7,532 nucleotides of DNA, taken from positions 1 through 7,532 of the forward strand of contig QNXT01000021.1 in the NCBI GenBank assembly GCA_003973505.1. The letters are read 5' to 3'. Position numbers and translations under genes: made by a program. Numbering within the stretch: position 1 is the first letter of the stretch; the number at the start of each line of letters is the position of its first letter. Source of the stretch: Bacteroidota bacterium (lineage in GTDB: Bacteria > Bacteroidota > Bacteroidia > Bacteroidales > UBA1556). The notes under the pieces were generated by a model. It ran no database searches, had not been told where the DNA came from, and worked only from the letters and a program-made list of their open reading frames with translations. Below are positions 1 through 6,535 of the stretch, piece by piece.

Positions 1-1
1 T

Positions 2-3000
2 AAAGTTGAAGTAAAAGAAAGCGCTTTTTACAGAACTTATAATATGAAGAGTTCTGGTGGAATAATTATCATTAAACCGGAACAATTAATCACTCGCTAC
101 GATAAACGTCACAATAAAGATTATACCGCTTTTTATATTCCTGAAAATAGAATAATCTATTATTCGAGTTATGGTGAAAAAGGTGAAAATGGAAAAGATA
201 TATATCGAGCACATCAGTTGGGTGGTGGGGAATGGTCGGAGCCACAAGCTCTTTCATCTAAGATAAATACGCCTTACGATGAGGCATATCCATTTATTAC
301 TCCCGATGGACAAACATTGTATTTTAGTTCGAAAGGTCATAATAGTATGGGGGGCTACGATATTTTTAAGTCCACTTTCAATTCAGGAATGTTCGATTGG
401 ATGCAGCCTGAAAACATGAATTTTCCAATTAATACTCCTTTCGATGATATATTTTATGTGCCTGATACAGCCAATCGTTTTGCCAGCTTTGCTTCCACTC
501 GAAGTAGTGTCGATGGGTTGATTTATGTATATAAAATTGGAATCGATAAGAAAGAAGAACAGCAAGATTTTGCTAAAATTCTTGAGGAAGGTAATGATGT
601 AGAAGCAGCTATCCGTTTAATAAAAGATGTAGCTGATATGAAAACCAATATTGATATTTCGGACTATAAAGCGAAAATGTCGGTTTTATCTGATTCGTCT
701 GATATTTCGCAAAATGCAGAAAATGAGAATGATAGTTTGAAAAATGGAGTGGTAGTTGGTACTCAGCAAACGGAACTTAATATTTCAGTAGATGATGCTG
801 TTGATTCAACTTTTGCAAGCTACCGAGAGATGAAATACCGTATTGTAGGTTTGAAAAAACAGAAAAAGAGTATTCAAAGAGTTTACCTAAAGAATAAGAA
901 ACAGGCAGAAGAAATATATGCTAATATGGGAAGTGAAGGGGAAAGAGAGGCTGCGAAATATCAGAGTGCTGCCTCAGCTGCCCTTAAGATAGATCAAGAA
1001 TTGACTCAGGAAATAGTAAATTCGGAATGGACTGCAAATAAATTGATAGAGTTGGCTTCGAATATGCAGTATTATCAAAGCAATGGGAATAAAGATTCTG
1101 TTTTAGCTATTTATAAAAAAGTAATTAGCCTTCGCAATGAAACGCAATATGATGATAGCTATGCTCAAAAACTTATAGATGTTCAACATGAAAAAGTAAA
1201 AAATAAAAGAGAACAGGCTTCTAAGTATTATGAATTGTCGGAATCACTAGATAAGGAGATTGAAAGCTTAAAGTCGGAAAGAGATGAGTATAAGGCCGAA
1301 TTGGCAAGGACAGAGGATGAGGATGAAAAAGCAGATTATGAGGAGTTGATATCGGGGATGAATGCTGAAATATCAAAGAAAGAGGCTTTGAAAACAGAAT
1401 ATATTGATAAATGGAAAAATGAACGAACTGCTGCCGATCATCTTGCAAGTCAGACGAACTATACAGAAAAAGCCTTAAGTGATTATTATAAGGATGCTGA
1501 AAATGTTGATTTTAAACAGAAAAACTATTTAACAGAGGCAGATAAACAAGAAGTAGAACAACAAATTTCTAAAGTAAAAACTTCTAAGCCAACGCAAGCA
1601 ATAGCGGTTAATTTATCAGATAAACCTGTAGTTGCTGCTGTTACTATGGCTGCTATTGATAAGGAGACTGATATAGTAAATGAGCAAGAAGTGCTTAAGG
1701 GTAAAATGCCAGAGTCCAATAAGGCAGATTCTTCACTAGCAGTAAATGATTTAGCTAAGGATACCGCAACTTCTGTTGAGAATGAAGAGGTGGACCTAAT
1801 GGAAACTCCTGAGGCTGTTGCTCTTTTAGCTAAAGTGGATGATGAAATATCGAAAATAACTGAAGCCAAGAAAGATAATGAGATAAAAGCAAATATAGCC
1901 TTAAGAATAGGTAACGAAAAGTATAATGAATATCAGAAACTGAATAATGAACTTGAAGCCAAGTATGCTGATTATAGCCTTAAGACGGATATTACTGCTG
2001 ACGAAAAGATTAAGGAATTGAAGCAGTTGAAAGAGGGTTTGTTGGAGGCAGAAAAGCTTAAACATGAGGCTGCAGCCAGTTTCGCAATAGCAAAACGATA
2101 TCAGCAAAATGTTGATGCAAATAAGGATTTATTAGTTCAGGCAGAAACAAAGAAAGAAAAAATTATTTCAAATCTTGAAAATAATGATTTAGAAAATGCA
2201 AAGTCACTTAGTGAGGAGCTTTCAAATAAACTTCAATCTGTTTCTACGGATGTAACTGTAAAACAAGAAAAAATAGCTGTTTTAGAGAAAGAAGAGAACA
2301 AATTGATTTATCAAAAGGATAGCTTGACATCGATTATTTCAGAGTTGGAAGGACAAAAGAAAAAATCGGAAGTTGATAGTGAAGAATATAAAACGCTGAT
2401 TTCAAATATAGAGAGTCAGAAAGAGGCTATTGATGGACTAAACAATAAGTTGGATATTGTGCATTCGAATAAGCAAGCGCTGCTACAGATGCGTATTGTG
2501 AATAGTGATGTTTTGACTGAAAGCAATCAATTGACGGACACTTCCAATTTGCAAGCGGATGTTGTTATTCCTGAAGATATGCGCAAACAAGACAATATAG
2601 TTACCGCTTTTAGCAATCAGAAGATTAACCGTCAACTCAAAGCAATTGATGAAACGATTTCTGAGGTGATTGTTGCAAAAGAAAAACAGCAAATTGCAGA
2701 ATGGGAGGCTACAGATGTAACAGAGATACCCAATTATGTAACCGATGAGCAAAATAATACTGCTAAAATGGTTGTGAAGCCTCGAGTTGATGCAATTTTG
2801 GAAGTGCAAAAGAAAAATGAAAGAATAGAAAAGCAAATTGCCCTTTCGTTAAGCTCGGCTAAAGAATATAATAAGAAGCTAAAAGAGAAATCCAATGAGT
2901 TAAAGGATGCTTATGCTAAAATTGATACAAGTATTTCATTAAAGCAACAGTCGGAACTTATTGATGAAATTAGAGAATTAGAAAAAGAGCAATTGCTTCT

Positions 3001-6000
3001 AAATCAGAAACAAGAAGCGGCAATGCAATATGCCAATATTTTGAATAAAGAGCGAAACGAGAATAATCAGCATATTGAAAGTTTAAGTCAGGAAGTAGTA
3101 AAGGCCAAGACCTTTATTGCAAATAAACAATTAGACTCTGCAATAAATTTAAGTCAACAGGCTGAAATGCTTGCTTCAATGATGAAAAGTACCGATTTTT
3201 TAGATGCTTATTTGGAGGCATATCGTGACGAGAACAAACTACTTGATGAGAAAATAAATCAGCTTTCCAATTCTTCAAATAATAATTCAGAACTTGATAG
3301 TTTAAGGGCTCTAAAATCACAGAATACTATGGTTATGAGTATGATTCGTGAGCAATCTGAATATGTGAATGATGAGCAAAAATTGGCGCAAGTGGATAGT
3401 TCGATGATTGTGCGTAGTAAGGAGGTTCCGATAGTGGCAATAAATAGTGATATTTTTAATCCAAATTATCTGCAATCGCATAGTGTGTTAGAAGACTTGG
3501 AGTCCAAAGAAAACATTGCGGATACAGCATTGGCAGAAACAGATATCATAAAAGCTGAACAATTGGGTGAGGCTGTTATTACTGCAAATAGAGTCAATAA
3601 AGAAGAGCTAGTCTATATAAAAAGAGAACTGGTAAACCGTGAGATTCAAAGTATTGTTAATGAGATTCGTGTGCTGACAAAAATTCAAGAAGAAAGCCTT
3701 GATAAAGCGGAAATACAGAGAATTGATTCTGTAATTATCGTTTTGAATAATGATAAAAAGGCGTATTCTGAAGAATTGGATGCTTTGAATAAGCAAATAA
3801 ATAAAATAGAATCAAAAGCTTATGTATCTCATTTTGATGCAAAAGAACTTGACGTGGAGCGCTTACTTGCCGATTTGGCGATTATGAAAGATAGCTTAAA
3901 TGAGAGTGCACGTAAACATCGTCAAGAAGCAGAAAATCTAAAAGGAAAAAGTAGGAAAGAAGCTTTAGCAAAGGCAAAGAATGATGAAAGCATTGCCTTT
4001 GAAATAGGACTTGCATCGGTTGATATTGTTGCCAAGCAAAACAATGTGAATTATCATGAGAATAGTGCAAAAATTGCTTCTAAATTATCCAATAGCGAAA
4101 CAGGATTTGCTACCGAAGAGGCATTGAGTTATAGTCGTAAAGCCTCAGAAAATCAAGCTGCTGCTGCTGAAAGAAGAAAGCAATTAGCTGAGAATATATA
4201 TTCGAAAGAAGAGCAAGAAATGATAGTGGCAGAGGCTGAAAAGTATGAAAATCTTGCCATTGAGAATCAACAGAAGCTTTTGCAAATTATCGAAGGAGGA
4301 GCAGTTGTAGCCCAAAATAATAATTCAAATAAGCGAACAGCAGAAGAAATACCTTTCGATGAAAAGGATGATTTGGAGAAGGAAAAAAATCAAGAGTTAG
4401 CTGCACAAAATGAGAATAAGGACAAGGGAAATGAATTAATAGTTGTTCCTGTCTTAACTCCTTCAAAAGATTCAGCATTTGTACAAAACGTGGTTGAAGA
4501 AAAAGATAGCAATTTAATTGCTGATAATAATTCACTAGCTGCTAAAGAGGAAAATATAAGTAGGGAAGAAAATCAAGAACTTGCAGCAAACGAAAGTGAA
4601 GTTCAGAATGCTAATGAATTGGTAGTTGTTCCTGTCTTAACTCCTTCAAAGGATTCAGCATTAGCAAAAAAGCCTGTTGAAGAAAAAGCTACAGAGCAGG
4701 AATTGACCCAACAAGAAGTTGATAAAAACGCGACATATTATTCTGCAAACAATTCTTTATTAAAAAGTAAAGATTTTGGAATTAAAACGAATTTATCCAC
4801 AAATAATGAGATAGTAAATACAAAAGAACAAATTCCGGATAATGAGGATTTACTTCCTATGGGATTGGTTTTTAAGGTGCAAATGGCTGCTTTCAAACGT
4901 CGTATGCCTGCGAGTACTTTCCCTGGTATTAGTCCTATAGCGGCTGAGAAAATTCCAAATTCCAGCTTTATTCGTTATGTGGGTGGAATATTTCCAAACT
5001 ATAATTATGCGATTACTGCACGTAATGCAATTCGTGCCAAAGGCTTTAAGGATGCTTTTATTGTGGCGTATTTTGATGGTCGTCGAATTAGTATTGCTCA
5101 GGCTCGTCGTTTGATAAAAGAGGGAAAAGCCTATACAAGCGATGGCCTAGTTCAATTTGCTATTCGAAATAATACAGCGTATTATAAGCTTAGTGAAAAT
5201 AAAGAGGAACTCGCTGTTAACAATAAAACTACATTGGGTATTCCGTCTATAGAAGAAATGCAGCAAAGTGACGAAAAACAAGATTTTTCTAATGTGTCGT
5301 CTAAAGGAATGGGCATAGAACTCAATACCAAAGTGGATGATAATCAGGTGATAGATGAAGGTAGAAAGCTAGATGGCTTAGTATTTAAAGTTCAGATAGA
5401 GGCTCTTAGGAATGAGGTTCCTTTGAATTATTTCAAAGGCATCAGTCCGGTGGTTAAGGAAAAACATGCAGGCTCGGATTTAACCTATTATGTTGCAGGT
5501 TCTTTCCCAAATTACATTTCGGCAGCTAAAGCGCGCGATCAAATACATGATAAGGGATTCCCTGCAGCCTTTATTGTCGTTTATTTTAATGGACAACGTA
5601 TTTCAATAGAAGACGCAAACCAATTAATTAAAAACGGAAAAGCATTTACCACAGCGAGTTTGGCAAAGTATGCAGTTGAAAATAATATGAAGTATTATCC
5701 GGCGAAATCTAAAGTGTCGGGTTTAAGTCTTTACTACTCAGTGCAAATAGGTGTATTTGGTGGACCTCGTTCTGCAAGTCAACTACATAATCTAAGTGGA
5801 TTGTATTTTAATCGAACTAAAAAGGGCTATTATCGTTATTTCTCTGGAAAATACAGCTCGGAGCAAATTGCAAAATCGTCTCGTGACCAAATTAGGCAGA
5901 TCGGTATTAAAGATGCCTTTGTAGTTGCCTTCCAAAATGGAAAACGCATAAGTTTATTCTCAGCTCGTAAACTAGAGGCTGATGCGAGAACAAAAAATAT

Positions 6001-6379
6001 TTCTATAAATAGAAATGGTGCAGTATCGAAAGCAAATGTAAATGCGGCTGCTAAAACGCAACAGAATGAAGTTGTTGTTGCCGATGCAAATGCTGAAAAT
6101 GGTATCGTTTTCAAAGTGCAGTTGGGTGCATATAAAGGAAAAAGAAATTCAACTCAACTAAAGTTGATTAATTCCATGTCCGAAAATGGAATTTCCTCGT
6201 ACACAACCTCTAAGGGTTTAACTATTTATTTTACCAATTCGTATAAAAACTACCAAGAAGCTAAGGCGGCGCAAGGTCGAATTAGAGCAGCTGGTCATAA
6301 GGATGTGTTTGTGGTGGCATTACAAAATGGAAGAAAGATAAATATTCGTAAGGCCTTGGAAATTACCGGGCAAAAGTAG
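2..6379 (+). CDS. Giant PD40 beta-propeller / coiled-coil / 4x SPOR-like envelope protein, 5'-partial
   Basis: Residues are numbered from the first in-window ATG (position 44). That ATG is probably not the start: the frame is open without a stop back to position 2 (14 more codons) and begins in mid-domain. Residues 1-165 are the last blades of a PD40/WD40-like propeller: YYSS, NTPYDEAYPFITPDG and GGYDIFK, then a second NTPFDD strand set. Residues about 256-1420 are Glu/Lys/Gln/Asn-rich amphipathic helix and coiled coil, broken by low-complexity linkers at about 505-590, 815-910, 1115-1183 and 1420-1605. Residues 1605-2105 hold four SPOR-like domains. The stop is TAG. I see no cysteine, which suits an exported protein. 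SPOR domains are known to bind glycan strands of peptidoglycan; PD40 propellers in Bacteroidota often sit in envelope proteins with an OmpA-type wall-binding domain (for example PorE of the type IX secretion system). A wall-bound periplasmic rod or scaffold is an inference. The signal peptide, if any, lies outside the window. The gene is AT-rich, with an A-rich coding strand. Gene identity and role are unknown. Confidence 0.93.
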   Translation, partial: KVEVKESAFYRTYNMKSSGGIIIIKPEQLITRYDKRHNKDYTAFYIPENRIIYYSSYGEKGENGKDIYRAHQLGGGEWSEPQALSSKINTPYDEAYPFITPDGQTLYFSSKGHNSMGGYDIFKSTFNSGMFDWMQPENMNFPINTPFDDIFYVPDTANRFASFASTRSSVDGLIYVYKIGIDKKEEQQDFAKILEEGNDVEAAIRLIKDVADMKTNIDISDYKAKMSVLSDSSDISQNAENENDSLKNGVVVGTQQTELNISVDDAVDSTFASYREMKYRIVGLKKQKKSIQRVYLKNKKQAEEIYANMGSEGEREAAKYQSAASAALKIDQELTQEIVNSEWTANKLIELASNMQYYQSNGNKDSVLAIYKKVISLRNETQYDDSYAQKLIDVQHEKVKNKREQASKYYELSESLDKEIESLKSERDEYKAELARTEDEDEKADYEELISGMNAEISKKEALKTEYIDKWKNERTAADHLASQTNYTEKALSDYYKDAENVDFKQKNYLTEADKQEVEQQISKVKTSKPTQAIAVNLSDKPVVAAVTMAAIDKETDIVNEQEVLKGKMPESNKADSSLAVNDLAKDTATSVENEEVDLMETPEAVALLAKVDDEISKITEAKKDNEIKANIALRIGNEKYNEYQKLNNELEAKYADYSLKTDITADEKIKELKQLKEGLLEAEKLKHEAAASFAIAKRYQQNVDANKDLLVQAETKKEKIISNLENNDLENAKSLSEELSNKLQSVSTDVTVKQEKIAVLEKEENKLIYQKDSLTSIISELEGQKKKSEVDSEEYKTLISNIESQKEAIDGLNNKLDIVHSNKQALLQMRIVNSDVLTESNQLTDTSNLQADVVIPEDMRKQDNIVTAFSNQKINRQLKAIDETISEVIVAKEKQQIAEWEATDVTEIPNYVTDEQNNTAKMVVKPRVDAILEVQKKNERIEKQIALSLSSAKEYNKKLKEKSNELKDAYAKIDTSISLKQQSELIDEIRELEKEQLLLNQKQEAAMQYANILNKERNENNQHIESLSQEVVKAKTFIANKQLDSAINLSQQAEMLASMMKSTDFLDAYLEAYRDENKLLDEKINQLSNSSNNNSELDSLRALKSQNTMVMSMIREQSEYVNDEQKLAQVDSSMIVRSKEVPIVAINSDIFNPNYLQSHSVLEDLESKENIADTALAETDIIKAEQLGEAVITANRVNKEELVYIKRELVNREIQSIVNEIRVLTKIQEESLDKAEIQRIDSVIIVLNNDKKAYSEELDALNKQINKIESKAYVSHFDAKELDVERLLADLAIMKDSLNESARKHRQEAENLKGKSRKEALAKAKNDESIAFEIGLASVDIVAKQNNVNYHENSAKIASKLSNSETGFATEEALSYSRKASENQAAAAERRKQLAENIYSKEEQEMIVAEAEKYENLAIENQQKLLQIIEGGAVVAQNNNSNKRTAEEIPFDEKDDLEKEKNQELAAQNENKDKGNELIVVPVLTPSKDSAFVQNVVEEKDSNLIADNNSLAAKEENISREENQELAANESEVQNANELVVVPVLTPSKDSALAKKPVEEKATEQELTQQEVDKNATYYSANNSLLKSKDFGIKTNLSTNNEIVNTKEQIPDNEDLLPMGLVFKVQMAAFKRRMPASTFPGISPIAAEKIPNSSFIRYVGGIFPNYNYAITARNAIRAKGFKDAFIVAYFDGRRISIAQARRLIKEGKAYTSDGLVQFAIRNNTAYYKLSENKEELAVNNKTTLGIPSIEEMQQSDEKQDFSNVSSKGMGIELNTKVDDNQVIDEGRKLDGLVFKVQIEALRNEVPLNYFKGISPVVKEKHAGSDLTYYVAGSFPNYISAAKARDQIHDKGFPAAFIVVYFNGQRISIEDANQLIKNGKAFTTASLAKYAVENNMKYYPAKSKVSGLSLYYSVQIGVFGGPRSASQLHNLSGLYFNRTKKGYYRYFSGKYSSEQIAKSSRDQIRQIGIKDAFVVAFQNGKRISLFSARKLEADARTKNISINRNGAVSKANVNAAAKTQQNEVVVADANAENGIVFKVQLGAYKGKRNSTQLKLINSMSENGISSYTTSKGLTIYFTNSYKNYQEAKAAQGRIRAAGHKDVFVVALQNGRKINIRKALEITGQK
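44..538 (+). other. PD40 (WD40-like) beta-propeller blades
   Basis: This part of the large gene encodes about two and a half propeller blades. The first ends in RIIYYSSYG followed by DIYRA. The second is the clearest, with INTPYDEAYPFITPDG, then TLYFSSKG and GGYDIFKS; these are the hallmarks of the PD40 repeat found in TolB-like and Bacteroidota OmpA-linked proteins. The third, NTPFDDIFYV followed by FASFASTR and LIYVYKI, is degenerate: it lacks the PDG turn and the GGYDIF strand. Propellers usually need five to eight blades, so the rest must lie upstream of the window, which supports the gene being 5'-truncated here. Confidence 0.85.
821..4288 (+). repeat. Diverged tandem helical/coiled-coil modules
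   Basis: The long helical region appears to contain about four copies of one module at residues about 260-500, 595-815, 911-1115 and 1184-1415, separated by acidic or low-complexity linkers. The two middle copies align best, offset by about 314-320 residues with small gaps: IAL (618 / 932), NELxxxYA (635 / 951), KEL or REL (657 / 977), EAA followed by an aromatic (675 / 991), and a (D/Q)LxxA helix (716 / 1030). The first copy (REAAKYQSAA near 301, KDSVLAIYKKV near 350) and the fourth (DESIAFEIGLA near 1314, TEEALSYSRKA near 1358) match more weakly. The paired helices look like TPR or spectrin-like hairpins. The match was made by eye; heptad bias alone can mimic part of it. Confidence 0.5.
4388..4687 (+). 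repeat. 61-residue-offset duplication in linker before the SPOR array
   Basis: Within the large gene, two copies of NQELAA (residues 1449 and 1510) and of NEL(I/V)VVPVLTPSKDSA (residues 1463 and 1524) are spaced exactly 61 residues, or 183 nt, apart without gaps. Each second block ends in a VEEK motif. The DNA is also conserved: 4440-4479 and 4623-4662 differ at a single base over 40 nt. Codon-level identity points to a recent duplication or continuing recombination, not ancient divergence. The segment is Pro/Ser/Thr-containing and probably an extended spacer. Confidence 0.85.
4856..6358 (+). repeat. Array of four SPOR-like domains
   Basis: Four C-terminal repeats lie at residues about 1605-1695, 1777-1867, 1894-1980 and 2019-2105. 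Each starts with a (F/Y)(K/S)VQ strand (Q at 1613, 1784, 1901, 2026), has a second strand with Y(V/F)xGxF or a close variant (Y at 1645, 1816, 1932, 2062), then a helix with R..IR..G and a closing AF(I/V)V strand. This is the pattern of the SPOR peptidoglycan-binding fold (about 75 residues). All four carry an extra tail, (D/N)Gx(R/K)I(S/N)(I/L) plus a short helix, whose Gly lies exactly 34 residues after the second-strand Tyr. Repeats 1 and 2 share a further segment ending NN.(A/K)YY that repeats 3 and 4 lack, so they probably form the younger pair. Repeat 4 has Asn where the others have Gly in the second strand. Confidence 0.82.
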
Positions 6380-6428
6380 AGTAGGGGCTTCAAGATTTCT
6401 TAACCCGAAAAATTCACCACAAAATATT

Positions 6429-6494
6429 TAGGCTTTACTAAAAAAATCAGAAGAGGATAGATTGAATGTTTTCTAATATTTCAAGTAAAGCCTA
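6429..6494. terminator. 66-nt imperfect palindrome, possible bidirectional terminator
   Basis: The arms TAGGCTTTACT (6429-6439) and AGTAAAGCCTA (6484-6494) are perfect 11-nt inverted repeats. Pairing resumes inside after a 2x2 internal loop: 6442-6444 with 6479-6481, 6446-6447 with 6476-6477, and 6449-6454 with 6469-6474 (one G-U). This leaves a loop of 14 nt at 6455-6468 and about 22 pairs in total. It lies 50 nt after the stop of the large gene and 40 nt from the stop of the opposing gene, where a shared terminator is expected. No strong T-tract follows on either strand, so intrinsic termination is only probable. Confidence 0.5.
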
Positions 6495-6502
6495 TAATAA
6501 TA

Positions 6503-6535
6503 AGGTAGTTACAAGCGAACTTAAAGTGACTGCCT
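6503..6535 (+). terminator. Hairpin overlapping the stop codon of the opposing gene
   Basis: As plus-strand RNA, 6503-6512 pairs with 6526-6535 over 10 bp, with two G-U wobbles. An inner AAG-CGAA-CTT mini-hairpin (6513-6522) stacks on top, leaving a 3-nt AAA bulge. On the minus strand the two wobbles become C-A mismatches, so the structure favours transcripts of the large upstream gene. A modest T-rich stretch (attttctt) follows at 6541-6548. The 3' arm covers two bases of the TAG stop (6536-6534) of the CoA-transferase gene. A second-chance terminator for the plus-strand gene is plausible. Confidence 0.35.

Noticed and set aside
44..46. ATG as the start codon of the large gene
   Set aside because: The frame is open upstream to position 2 and the encoded sequence begins inside a beta-propeller, and there is no convincing ribosome binding site. 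The real start lies outside the window.
383..6114. Nine minus-strand open frames of 60-117 codons inside the large gene
   Set aside because: They are antisense shadows of a long AT-rich coding frame. Their translations are low-complexity (Leu/Phe/Ser/Tyr-rich) and show no recognisable domain or start context.
6384..6405. GGG...CCC hairpin just after the stop of the large gene
   Set aside because: Only two 3-bp helices (GGG/CCC and AAG/CTT) with an interruption, and no T-tract; too weak to call a terminator.
6380..6533. Small gene or non-coding RNA in the intergenic region
   Set aside because: No open frame of useful length and no promoter-like signal are visible; the space is explained by the two hairpins.
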